DNA of 40,905 nt from Candidatus Taylorbacteria bacterium RIFCSPLOWO2_12_FULL_43_20 (GCA_001821295.1 MHSK01000021.1:1-40905), one strand, 5' to 3'; numbered from the stretch's first letter, positions 8,992-16,187 are shown. Notes: generated from the sequence alone by a model not told the origin. Numbers and translations: made by a program.

Positions 8992-9522
8992 TTATTCCGC
9001 GTTGGTGAACACGTCCTGCACTTCCTCATTGCTTTCAAGCTCTTCCACCAAAGTGTCCAGCTTTCTCAAGTCTTCGTCCGAGAGAGAAACGGTGGAGGTG
9101 GGGAACCATTCTTCGCCTTTTTTTTCAAAAGACCACGTAACTGATCCCATGCTTCCCAAGGACGCTCCGTGCTTGGATAAAATAAATTTTATTTCTTGCG
9201 CCGCTTTGTTGCGGTTGTGTGTCAGCGCCTCTATGATAATGGCCGCTCCTCCCGGGCCGTATGATTCGTAAACAACCCGCTCCATTGCTGTTGTTTTGTC
9301 CGATATCGCTCTTTTTATCGCCTTGTCAATATTGTCGTTGGGCATGTTTGCCGCTTTTGCTCTGTCTATGGCTGTTTTGAGAGAGGGTGAGTTCAAATCA
9401 CCTCCTGATTTTTTGGCCTCCTCGGAGATTAATTTAGCAAACTTTCCAAAGATTTTACTCTTTTCCGCGTCGGTTTTGCCTTTTTGGCGTTTAATTTGTG
9501 TCCATTTGTTGTGGCCGGCCAT
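8992..9522 (-). CDS. Minimal YebC/PmpR-family protein
   Basis: YebC-family proteins bind DNA or ribosomes and act as regulators or translation factors. The family opening MAGHNKWTQIKRQKGKTD is clear, so the start is at 9522 rather than at the in-frame codon 24 bases upstream. The sequence follows the family through GSVTWSFEKKGE (~135), then jumps to VSLSDEDLRKLDTLVEELESNEEVQDVFTNAE, which normally lies about 60 residues further on. The protein is therefore only 176 residues rather than ~245 and lacks most of the inserted third domain. The join is in frame with no sign of decay. It lies downstream of ruvB, as often seen, separated by a family C element. Confidence 0.9.
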   Translation of the reverse strand: MAGHNKWTQIKRQKGKTDAEKSKIFGKFAKLISEEAKKSGGDLNSPSLKTAIDRAKAANMPNDNIDKAIKRAISDKTTAMERVVYESYGPGGAAIIIEALTHNRNKAAQEIKFILSKHGASLGSMGSVTWSFEKKGEEWFPTSTVSLSDEDLRKLDTLVEELESNEEVQDVFTNAE

Positions 9523-9569
9523 ATGTGTTAATTTACATTCTAACAAATTTTAGTTCTCTAATGTTTAGT

Positions 9570-9702
9570 GTATTACGAAACTCTTTTCTCGGCAGGGCTT
9601 TTGCGGAACACGGGTATTTTTTTGCTAAAAAATCCCTATGCTCGCCCGTCGGCTTCCGCAATGTTCCGCAAAAGCCCTGCCTGCGACGAGTTTTGTAATT
9701 CA
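9570..9702. repeat. Family C element, second intact copy
   Basis: This copy is nearly identical to 4471-4605. It has the ATTACGAAACTC and GAGTTTTGTAATTCA ends, the inner GGCAGGGCTTTTGCGGAACA arm and the same centre. It lies between ruvB and yebC. Transcripts reading from ruvB into yebC would contain it as a long hairpin. Confidence 0.85.
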
Positions 9703-9709
9703 AAATATA

Positions 9710-10741
9710 TTACCCAAGAAGTTTTTCCTGGAGATCGGAAGGAGAGGGAATGTCGAGGTGTTCGTAGCCGGTTTTTGTAATGACTCGGCCGCGGGGCGTT
9801 CTGTCAATCAGCCCTATTTGCAGCAAGTATGGCTCATTGAATTCTTCTATGGTTGCTTGCTCTTCCGATAGCGAGGCGGATAAAGTGTTTAGTCCGACGG
9901 GTCCACCAGAAAATTTGGTCGCGATACAGCGCAGTATTTCTCGATCAGAATTGGTAAGACCAAGCTTGTCTACACCAAGAAGAGACAGTGCTTCGTGTAC
10001 CGCTGTTTTTGAAAGCTTGCTCTTTTTGACTTGAGCATAATCCCGAGATCGTTTCAAGAGGTAATTGGCGGTGCGCGGCGTAAATCTGCTTCTTGCAGCT
10101 ATCTCTTTCGCCGCCTCTTCCTCAATTTCTACCCCCAGTATGACTGCGGAGCGGTTTATTATCTCTTCTATTTCCTCATTGGAATAAAATTCCAGACGAA
10201 ATACCCCTCCGGAAAAACGCGATTGCAACGGTTTGGATAAGCCGGCAATGCGGGTAGTCGCGGCAATAAGGGTAAACGCGGGCAATTCCAACTGAATTGT
10301 TCTCGCGGACGGACCTTTGCCAATTATTATGTCCAATGAGCCGGATTCCATTGCCGGGTAAAGCACTTCCTCAATGGTCTTGTTGAGCCGGTGTATCTCA
10401 TCAATGAAAAGAATGTCACCTGAGGCAAGATTTGTGAGCACGGATGCCAAATCACCCACTTTTTCAATGGCGGGGCCGGAGGTTATTTTTATTTGTGATC
10501 CGGTTTCTTTGGCGATTAAATGTGCCAATGTTGTTTTGCCGAGCCCGGGAGGGCCGTAAAAAAGTATATGTTCCGGGGGGTGTTTTCGCTCCTCAGCGGC
10601 GTCAAGAAGAATTTTCAGATTTTGTTTAATACTGTTTTGGCCAATATAATCGTCCCACCTCGAAGGGCGGAGCGTCTGGTCTAGATATACATCGTTTTCG
10701 GGTACATTGCTATCGTTTGTTGCGCGAGTTTTGTCTTCCAT
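9710..10741 (-). CDS. ruvB: Holliday junction branch migration ATPase RuvB
   Basis: RuvB is the hexameric AAA+ motor that, with RuvA, drives branch migration of Holliday junctions. At 343 residues it has normal length. The P-loop GPPGLGKT is at 63-70, Walker B is FIDEIHR near 117, and the family motif AATTRIAGLSKPLQSRF is in the middle. The C-terminal winged-helix domain ends RGRVITKTGYEHL. The ATG is preceded by TATACT (reverse of 10749-10754) at a 7-base gap, with no ribosome-binding site. Such a leaderless start fits other genes here. RuvA and RuvC are encoded elsewhere in the window. Confidence 0.96.
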   Translation of the reverse strand: MEDKTRATNDSNVPENDVYLDQTLRPSRWDDYIGQNSIKQNLKILLDAAEERKHPPEHILFYGPPGLGKTTLAHLIAKETGSQIKITSGPAIEKVGDLASVLTNLASGDILFIDEIHRLNKTIEEVLYPAMESGSLDIIIGKGPSARTIQLELPAFTLIAATTRIAGLSKPLQSRFSGGVFRLEFYSNEEIEEIINRSAVILGVEIEEEAAKEIAARSRFTPRTANYLLKRSRDYAQVKKSKLSKTAVHEALSLLGVDKLGLTNSDREILRCIATKFSGGPVGLNTLSASLSEEQATIEEFNEPYLLQIGLIDRTPRGRVITKTGYEHLDIPSPSDLQEKLLG

Positions 10742-10860
10742 GTTGGTAAGTATACAATATTTTTTACTCTATAGGACTTAGTCCTACTCTAGTAAATTCG
10801 GATCGAGAGACAACAGTATCAGGATTTATATAATTCGGTGTATTTAAACGATTTTCTATC

Positions 10861-10985
10861 TGTCATTCCCGCGAAGGCGGGAATCTAGGGTTCTATCTGA
10901 ATACTGGGGATCCCCACTCCCTGTCTTCGCGAGGACAAGTTTCGCGGGAACGACGCTACTCAGGGTTGTGAGCTGGTACAAGTTC
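10861..10985. repeat. Family A element, degenerate copy
   Basis: The left hairpin, TGTCATTCCCGCGAAGGCGG..., is intact. The right one is broken up by an insertion and substitutions (CTTCGCGAGGACAAGTTTCG). An outer-arm-like stretch, CTACTCAGGGTTGTGAGC, follows to about 10985. Confidence 0.6.
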
Positions 10986-10990
10986 AAGCA

Positions 10991-11019
10991 TTGACACAAT
11001 ATAATGTTTATGCTAAGAT
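10991..11019 (+). promoter_or_regulatory. Strong promoter upstream of candidate structured RNA
   Basis: A perfect -35 TTGACA (10991-10996), a 17-base spacer and -10 TAAGAT (11014-11019) with an upstream TG form a near-ideal housekeeping promoter. Transcription would start near 11026. No open reading frame of note follows in this direction; instead the sequence folds strongly from 11056 onward. Confidence 0.65.
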
Positions 11020-11055
11020 GCAATAGTAAAACAAAGGCCCTTTTTTAAGAGCGGT

Positions 11056-11204
11056 TCAGAATATAAATCTCTAAGCAATGACGCGCTTAGGCGCGTAGTA
11101 ACTTGCATTCGAGGACGTCCTGGTCTCGGCTGTGGCTATCCTTTGAGCAACGTTTAACTTTTGATGTCGCAGTTGAAAGTATTGCTTAGAGATTTATATC
11201 CTGA
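11056..11204 (+). ncRNA. Candidate structured RNA with four-way junction
   Basis: A 19-bp perfect closing stem pairs ATATAAATCTCTAAGCAAT (11061-11079) with 11181-11199. A further TCAG/CTGA extension (11056-11059/11201-11204) lies across a single mismatch. Inside are three hairpins in tandem: P2 ACGCGC-TTAG-GCGCGT (11081-11096); P3 11100-11106 with 11147-11154, extended by 11108-11114 with 11140-11146; and P4 11157-11162 with 11175-11180. The linkers are only 1, 3, 2 and 0 nt. The strand is chosen from the promoter at 10991. It lies in a non-coding gap between two leftward genes. It is not recognisable as tmRNA, RNase P RNA or SRP RNA. A 6S-like role or a MITE remain alternatives. A small TAGAAC-TAG-GTTCTA hairpin follows at 11205-11219, without a T-run. 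Confidence 0.5.
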
Positions 11205-11306
11205 TAGAACTAGGTTCTACCTGATTCAAAGGACATTGTTGCCATATTACCCCTATCTTTACATAAATCAATTGATAAGCGGGGGATAACGTTTTGGAAT
11301 TTTATA

Positions 11307-11366
11307 GTAGATACCGCTTAACGACTCCGACGCTTCGGTCGGAGTCCCGACCGAAGCGTCGGGGAT
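11307..11366. repeat. Family B repeat: arm plus GC-rich hairpin
   Basis: GTAGATACCGCTTAAC leads directly into a hairpin whose arms read CCGACGCTTCGGTCGG and CCGACCGAAGCGTCGG. The hairpin alone recurs at 21072, 24613, 25529 (partial), 27690 and 32152. It lies just beyond the pilB stop codon and could help end that transcript, though no T-run follows. Confidence 0.8.
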
Positions 11367-11397
11367 GGGGAACGGTTTGCGGTGCCGCTCTTAAAAT

Positions 11398-13074
11398 TTA
11401 TATATACTCCTCAAAGTCTATGACACGCTTGATTTCATCAAGAGAGGTGATTCCCAACAAGACTTTGATGACACCATCCTGGTGCATGTCTATTATGCCC
11501 TGGTGGGCGGAAGCTTCTTTGATTTCTTTATCACTTGGATAATTGACCACAATCTCTTCAATTTTGGAATCAATCAGTATTCCTTCGTAAATGCCGGTTC
11601 TGCCTTTGTAGCCGGTATTGTTGCATTGCTCGCATCCTGCGGATACCCACATTTTATGAACCGCCGGTAAAGATGACTTGTCTTGCATACTTGCGGTTAT
11701 TTTATCAATCAAAACTTTATCATCGCCTGCTATCTCGGACTCTTTTTTACAGTGCTCGCAAAGTTTTCTCACCAGTCTTTGAGCCAAAACTATATTGATG
11801 GCGGAGCCGAAAATCTTAGGGTTTATGCCAAGGTCTGCAAGGCGCGGAAAAGCGCCCGTTGCGTTGTTGGTGTGAAGCGTTGAAAATACAAGGTGTCCAG
11901 TTAAAGCGGAATTGATGGCGATTTCCGCCGTTTCTCCGTCTCTGATTTCGCCGATCATTATTACGTCGGGATCTTGCCTAAGTGCCGATCTTAGTCCGGA
12001 TAGAAAAGTATAACCGCTATCGGCGTCTGTCTGCGTTTGCACAATGCCAGGCAGGTGATATTCAATGGGATCTTCTATGGTAATGATCTTTACTCCGGGC
12101 AGGTGTATTTTCTTCAAGAAAGCGTAAAGAGTGGTTGTTTTTCCAGAACCTGTCGGGCCAGTGGTGAGTATCATGCCGTTGGGTTTGGATATCTGCTTCA
12201 AAATAACGTTCAGTAATTTTTCATTAATACCAAGGTCTTCCAACGGCACAGAAATACTCTCTGGATTCAAAACTCGGAGCACTATTGATTCGTTATAAGC
12301 TCCCGGCAAAGTGGATGTGCGTATTTCAATGTCTGTGTCGTTGATTTTGACGGAAAATCTGCCGTCTTGAGCTATGTGCCTGACGTTTAATTTCAAACCT
12401 GAAAGAAGTTTTACTCTGGATAAAATCAAAGTATATGTCTGCTTGTCAAAAGTTAAGACGTTGTTCAGCACTCCGTCCAACCGGAAGCGCAAAGTCACAT
12501 ATTCTTCTTCCGGTTCAATGTGTATATCTGATGCTTCAGTGGATATCGCGCCGGCAATTATTATTTCCAGTATTCTGGTCGTTTTATATCCCTTATGTTG
12601 ACCCAAAAGATCCTGGATGTATTTTTTTATTTGTTCTTTTGTTTTGACTTTGGCTAAGAGCTCGGTAATTTCGTCGTTGGCGATTTCCAGCGCGCCCGAT
12701 TTTGTTTCTTCCGCGAATGAAAGGTCTTTGTATTTTTCCCAAGCGTTTTTCAGTCCTTCCATTGAACAGACGTATTGCGTGACGGCGTACCCTTTGCTTT
12801 CCAGCGTGGCAACGGCTCTTTCTGTTTCATCATTCTTTGGAGCCACGACGGCCAGGTCCAAATTTTTATCAACAACGTTAAACGCGGCCATTTTACCCTC
12901 ACGCGCAAGCTTTTCAGGCACGATTCTCAAGGCATCCATGTTGATCGGAACCATGCCAAGATTTACGTATTCCAAGCCCTCTCTTTTTGCCACCAGCTCC
13001 GCCAGTTCCTCCTCCTCACGGCTTCTAGACTCCGATAGTTTTTTATTTTGTTTATCCTCATCAAACTGTATCAT
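11398..13074 (-). CDS. pilB: Type IV pilus assembly ATPase PilB (GspE/PulE family)
   Basis: This hexameric ATPase powers extension of type IV pili. It has 558 residues. Residues 1-150 form the N-terminal MshEN/T2SSE_N region. The P-loop GPTGSGKTTT is near 303-312, Walker B IMIGEIRDGETAEIA follows, and the His-box TGHLVFSTLHTNNA comes next. A tetracysteine zinc site is formed by CEHC near 439 and CEQC near 479, followed by GYKGRTGIYE, typical of PilB/GspE and absent from PilT. No other pilus gene is in the window. TATACT (reverse of 13081-13086) ends 6 bases before the ATG, so the message is likely leaderless. A family B hairpin lies beyond the stop. Confidence 0.94.
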   Translation of the reverse strand: MIQFDEDKQNKKLSESRSREEEELAELVAKREGLEYVNLGMVPINMDALRIVPEKLAREGKMAAFNVVDKNLDLAVVAPKNDETERAVATLESKGYAVTQYVCSMEGLKNAWEKYKDLSFAEETKSGALEIANDEITELLAKVKTKEQIKKYIQDLLGQHKGYKTTRILEIIIAGAISTEASDIHIEPEEEYVTLRFRLDGVLNNVLTFDKQTYTLILSRVKLLSGLKLNVRHIAQDGRFSVKINDTDIEIRTSTLPGAYNESIVLRVLNPESISVPLEDLGINEKLLNVILKQISKPNGMILTTGPTGSGKTTTLYAFLKKIHLPGVKIITIEDPIEYHLPGIVQTQTDADSGYTFLSGLRSALRQDPDVIMIGEIRDGETAEIAINSALTGHLVFSTLHTNNATGAFPRLADLGINPKIFGSAINIVLAQRLVRKLCEHCKKESEIAGDDKVLIDKITASMQDKSSLPAVHKMWVSAGCEQCNNTGYKGRTGIYEGILIDSKIEEIVVNYPSDKEIKEASAHQGIIDMHQDGVIKVLLGITSLDEIKRVIDFEEYI

Positions 13075-13122
13075 GCTTAAAGTATAGAACAGATGACGGG
13101 AATTTTCTAATTTTTTATTACT

Positions 13123-13560
13123 TTAATATTTTTGCCAGAAATTCTCGCTTTTGGCCGCTAAGTGGATGACGTTTTTCGCTCGTTCCACCACTGTTTGCCT
13201 ATCATTATTTTTATTCGGTTTCAGATATATGAATTTTGTGCCTCGCACGTAGCATCCTTTGACTGTGCCATACTCCCCGGCAAACGACGCGTCAACTCGA
13301 GCGTCTCCGGACATACAGTTTTTCTCTCCAATGTCTTTTACATATTTGCAAACCATGGCGTATGAACTGGGATCTGATCTTTTGATATATCTCAGAGCTT
13401 CTTTTATTGTTGATCTGTTGCCGGAGAGAGGTTGTTGGTGAATTTTGATCCTGCAAAAACTGAGCGGATCAAAATAAGAAAAAATGTTGAGAGAAAAATA
13501 TAAAAATACCGCTAAACTTATTAGAGCAATAAAGATTTTTTTTGAGAAAAATTTATTCAT
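13123..13560 (-). CDS. Membrane-anchored protein, inactive paralogue of the adjacent zincin
   Basis: This 145-residue protein has an N-terminal hydrophobic segment (residues ~8-28). It is related along its length to the next gene upstream (13566-14021). Shared features are a Cys-rich centre, KEALRYIK versus KDSLRALK, Tyr-x-x-x-Cys and a G-x-x-IYL strand. Where the neighbour has VIVHETCHD, this one reads NVIHLAAKSENFWQKY and stops. The first His may remain, but the Glu and second His are lost along with the whole C-terminal helix. It therefore cannot be a zinc peptidase. The gene ends cleanly 48 bases before pilB. It could be a regulator or partner of its paralogue, or a decaying duplicate. 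Confidence 0.65.
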   Translation of the reverse strand: MNKFFSKKIFIALISLAVFLYFSLNIFSYFDPLSFCRIKIHQQPLSGNRSTIKEALRYIKRSDPSSYAMVCKYVKDIGEKNCMSGDARVDASFAGEYGTVKGCYVRGTKFIYLKPNKNNDRQTVVERAKNVIHLAAKSENFWQKY

Positions 13561-13565
13561 GGGAG

Positions 13566-14021
13566 TTATTTTTCCACCTCAACCAAAGCGCGGAGCGCGT
13601 CGTGGTGGGCGCTATAACATTCCGGCTCTTCCATAGGCCGTCCTTCTTTCGTCTGTATGTCATGGCAAGTCTCGTGCACGATAACCGCCGCGGTCCACCC
13701 TATGAACTCTTTGTGCGAAGTGCTTAAGTATATTTCGCCTGATTTTCCATAATGACATCCTCCTTGCCACCCTCCGCAAGATGGCGCTGAAACAATTTTG
13801 TCTATATTTTCACAAATCTTTGAGTAACCCTCAGAGTATCCAAATTTCAAAGCGCGAAGGGAGTCTTTAACATTCTTAGTGTTCCATTCAAAAATGGACG
13901 GTCTTATTGAGATGTCGCACCGATAATATTTATCAGTATAGTGAAAATAATATTTGTTTATAAAAAAAATCAGGGCAAAAATAACCCCGTATTTTATGAT
14001 AGTTTTTCCCTGAATGGTCAT
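13566..14021 (-). CDS. Membrane-anchored HExxH (zincin-like) protein
   Basis: This 151-residue protein has an N-terminal membrane segment at residues ~10-24 and an extracytoplasmic remainder. The active-site helix is AAVIVHETCHDIQ: His116, Glu117 and His120 fit HExxH, and Glu134 in EPECYSAHH, 14 residues on, could be the third zinc ligand as in gluzincins. Cysteines at 35, 70, 82, 89, 119 and 135 suggest disulfides. The substrate is unknown. It is the first gene of a two-gene unit with the inactive paralogue 5 bases downstream. A TATAAT (reverse of 14028-14033) ends 6 bases before the ATG, so the message is probably leaderless. It diverges from the proline-rich gene at 14167. Confidence 0.7.
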   Translation of the reverse strand: MTIQGKTIIKYGVIFALIFFINKYYFHYTDKYYRCDISIRPSIFEWNTKNVKDSLRALKFGYSEGYSKICENIDKIVSAPSCGGWQGGCHYGKSGEIYLSTSHKEFIGWTAAVIVHETCHDIQTKEGRPMEEPECYSAHHDALRALVEVEK

Positions 14022-14070
14022 TGGTACATTATAAATGAAATAATATGCTCAGCAATTTTTTTCTTAGGTA

Positions 14071-14099
14071 TTGACAATGACGCAAATACTTGTTATGCT
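14071..14099 (+). promoter_or_regulatory. Strong promoter of the proline-rich gene
   Basis: TTGACA (14071-14076), a 17-base spacer and TATGCT (14094-14099) give a near-consensus promoter with a start near 14106. It lies back to back with the TATAAT at 14028-14033 that serves the leftward zincin gene. Its position also shows that the in-frame TTG at 14071 is not a start codon. Confidence 0.7.
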
Positions 14100-14166
14100 A
14101 GAAAAAGAGTGCAGAGTGGAAAAATGGAACCGTGGGAAAAGCGGTTCACAACGGAAAGGATGTTCA

Positions 14167-15456
14167 ATGAAAAAGAGTTTTACAATCGTGTGGGACAAAT
14201 ACAGGATGAAGATCATTATAACGGTTGCGGTTTTGTTGGTTATTACAACTGTCGTTATTTCGTTATGTTTCATACCGGACGGGAAAGACGCGGCGTTTGA
14301 AAATGCGCCGAAGCTGTCTTCGTCTCCACCGGGATTTGAGACGGCAACATCAACAGTTGACCAAACACAGTCGGTGCCTCAAAGCCGGACAAGCACGCCG
14401 GTGTTTGTCCCGAGCAGGGAAACACTGCCGCAGTCATCAACAGCTGCGCCGGCAGAGGCCGTGCCGGAACTTCCGAAGCTGCCACCGGCTCCGCCGCCTA
14501 TGGTTTTGGAGCCACCTCCACGGTCCGAACGAGCGGGTGAAGAACCAGCGAGAGTTGAGACTGATTCTGTTTCGCCGCCTCCTCAAATTCTCCCACCTCC
14601 TTCTATAGAACCGGTTACGGGGAGTAGTAGGGAAAGGGATGAGCCGGAGTCTCGTTCTGTCCAACCTGCGGTTGAAACAGAAGATGCCCCTCGCCCTTCG
14701 GACGGCAAGTTGAGGATACATCCTCTGCTGGCCTGCGTAAGCGGCGATACATCCGTAATCTCAACGGAGGGTTTACCGGTGGAAAAAAGGGGGCAGAAAG
14801 TCACTGTCACCGTAAAAGGCGGGGGCAAGTCGCCCTTACCGATTGTGGTACAGCAGAGCGGTGGAAAAGAACCGCAGGACGTTAGGGTTAACATTGACCT
14901 CACGGCAATGGATGAACCGCCGCCCGTTGTGATAACAAACACTGTTGTCACGAACGAAGTTACGATAACAAACATTGTCGTACTGACGAATGCTGTTCCA
15001 GCTATTCCACCGCCTCCGCCTTCCGTTTGCTCAACGCAAACGGTTTCCAAGACGATGTTGCACGGTGTTCCCGTGTACATTGTTGAGGAACTGTGGACCG
15101 ATCCGGCTGATTACGTATACGACCAAGGTGTGTATACGAAAACCGTGGAGCATCCTGAACCGGGTACCGTAAGGTATCCTGGAGGAGTACACCCGGATGA
15201 TGAGGTGGGGAAATGGTCCCCAGTAAACCCGTTTGGTTACACAGTTGGGAAGCAGGGATTGATACCTCCACCGGACAATCTGTATATGGGCGAAACCGCC
15301 CATGAGTACAAACAGCTCCAGAGAGAAGTCGCTATAGCCGTGCACAAAAATATCGTGCGGCGACTGGAGCAGCGGCATGGACACGGCTCAGATCCGCGGT
15401 ATCCCAATCGCACATACTACAGACGCCAAACCCACAACGTGCACTGGCGTCGGTAA
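14167..15456 (+). CDS. Proline-rich membrane-anchored protein, unknown function
   Basis: The start at 14167 is chosen because AAAGGA lies 6 bases upstream, a rare clear ribosome-binding site in this window, and the promoter lies at 14071-14099. The 429-residue product has a short cytoplasmic N-terminus, one membrane segment (residues ~14-36), and a long Pro/Ser/Glu-rich stretch to about 190. After that come a more ordered region (LRIHPLLACVSGD...), a short repeated pattern of the type VITNTVVTNEVTITN, and a Tyr/Arg/His-rich tail ending NVHWRR. No family is recognised. Codon choice appears more GC-rich than the neighbours, hinting at transfer. It forms its own unit with a strong terminator at 15459-15495. 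A surface or envelope-spanning spacer role is possible. Confidence 0.7.
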   Translation: MKKSFTIVWDKYRMKIIITVAVLLVITTVVISLCFIPDGKDAAFENAPKLSSSPPGFETATSTVDQTQSVPQSRTSTPVFVPSRETLPQSSTAAPAEAVPELPKLPPAPPPMVLEPPPRSERAGEEPARVETDSVSPPPQILPPPSIEPVTGSSRERDEPESRSVQPAVETEDAPRPSDGKLRIHPLLACVSGDTSVISTEGLPVEKRGQKVTVTVKGGGKSPLPIVVQQSGGKEPQDVRVNIDLTAMDEPPPVVITNTVVTNEVTITNIVVLTNAVPAIPPPPPSVCSTQTVSKTMLHGVPVYIVEELWTDPADYVYDQGVYTKTVEHPEPGTVRYPGGVHPDDEVGKWSPVNPFGYTVGKQGLIPPPDNLYMGETAHEYKQLQREVAIAVHKNIVRRLEQRHGHGSDPRYPNRTYYRRQTHNVHWRR

Positions 15457-15458
15457 CA

Positions 15459-15495
15459 GCTCCCGAGAGTCCTTTTTGGACCTCGGGGCTTTTTT
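15459..15495 (+). terminator. Rho-independent terminator
   Basis: The stem GCTCCCGAGAGTCC pairs with GGACCTCGGGGC (one bulge), with a TTTTT loop and a run of six T's. It begins 2 bases after the stop codon of the proline-rich gene. Confidence 0.85.
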
Positions 15496-15536
15496 ATGTA
15501 GAGCTTCGGCGGAGCAAGAGAGGGGAAGAGGGGGGT

Positions 15537-15597
15537 CACCCGTCGACTTCAGCAATGTTCCGCAAAAAACCTCACTCGACGAGTTTTGTAATACAAA
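15537..15597. repeat. Family C element, 3' half only
   Basis: Only the right half of the family C sequence is present: CCCGTCGACTTCAGCAATG, TTCCGCAAAA and CGACGAGTTTTGTAAT. It lies immediately upstream of tsaE. The left part is degenerate. Confidence 0.65.
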
Positions 15598-15607
15598 GTA
15601 GAGTAAT

Positions 15608-16075
15608 ATGATGCGAGCAGAAACAATTGTAAGAAATAACGAAGAGATGAGAAGGTTTGCCGGAGAGTTTTTGTCGTCTCTGGATCAAAGCGCGGAAAGA
15701 GCAACTGTGATTTGCTTGAACGGAGAGCTTGGGTCCGGCAAAACAACGTTTGTGAAAGCTTGCGCGAAAATTTTAGGCGTGGCAGAAAATGTAATTAGCC
15801 CGACGTTTCTCATACTTAAAACCTTCGCGACTAAACATAAAAAATATAAACTTTTACATCACATTGACGCCTACCGGCTCATCAGCGAAAAAGAGCTTGA
15901 GGCATTGGGTTGGCGAGAAATGCTTGATGACTCGCGCAATTTGATATTCGTAGAATGGGCGAGCGAGGTACGGAAAATAATGCCGGAAGAATCCATAGAG
16001 CTTAATTTCAAATTTATTGATGAAGAGACAAGAAGCATTGAAGAAATTTCTCCTTCGAGTTCCTCAGGATGGTGA
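15608..16075 (+). CDS. tsaE: tRNA threonylcarbamoyladenosine biosynthesis ATPase TsaE
   Basis: TsaE is the P-loop ATPase that works with TsaB and TsaD in making t6A37 in ANN-decoding tRNAs. The P-loop is GELGSGKTT near residue 40. SPTFLILK and HIDAYRL follow, and IFVEWA is the late family motif. The length of 155 fits the family. The last ~11 residues, EEISPSSSSGW, and the stop codon are encoded by a family D repeat (16041-16099), so the original C-terminus has been replaced or extended by repeat DNA. The ATG at 15608 is followed by a second ATG at 15611, and either could serve. tsaB and tsaD are not in this window. Confidence 0.9.
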   Translation: MMRAETIVRNNEEMRRFAGEFLSSLDQSAERATVICLNGELGSGKTTFVKACAKILGVAENVISPTFLILKTFATKHKKYKLLHHIDAYRLISEKELEALGWREMLDDSRNLIFVEWASEVRKIMPEESIELNFKFIDEETRSIEEISPSSSSGW

Positions 16076-16099
16076 AGCACTTGAACCATAATTTCTAAT
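16041..16099. repeat. Family D repeat, overlapping the end of tsaE
   Basis: This 59 bp sequence starts AAGAAATTTCTCCTTCGAG and ends ACCATAATTTCTAAT. It differs by one base from 32391-32449. Its core also occurs inverted at 24509-24541. The reading frame of tsaE runs into it and stops at its TGA. Confidence 0.85.
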
Positions 16100-16146
16100 G
16101 GGAGAGGAGGAAGGAGAAGTTTATTGGTGAACTGGTGAACGAGTCC

Positions 16147-16175
16147 TTACCCAATGTTTCAATGGGGAGTATAAT
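16147..16175 (+). promoter_or_regulatory. polA promoter
   Basis: TATAAT (16170-16175) has a weak -35 TTACCC (16147-16152) at 17 bases. The predicted start is near 16182, only about 5 nt before the ATG at 16188, so the leader is too short for a ribosome-binding site. Confidence 0.5.
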
Positions 16176-16187
16176 ACTGGCAAAGCT

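Noticed and set aside
11056-11204. tmRNA, RNase P RNA or SRP RNA at the four-way junction
   Set aside because: None of the hallmark conserved segments of these RNAs is present, and there is no tRNA-like end.
12617-13087. 156-codon plus-strand frame opposite pilB
   Set aside because: It is the antisense shadow of the conserved N-terminal region of pilB.
14071-14166. Upstream extension of the proline-rich gene from a TTG at 14071
   Set aside because: The TTG is part of the -35 box TTGACA and the region contains the -10. The RNA starts near 14106 and the ATG at 14167 has a good ribosome-binding site.
14225-15080. Several long alternative frames over the proline-rich gene (both strands)
   Set aside because: The GC-rich, Pro-rich coding sequence opens other frames by composition; they are Arg- or Ser-rich and lack their own signals.
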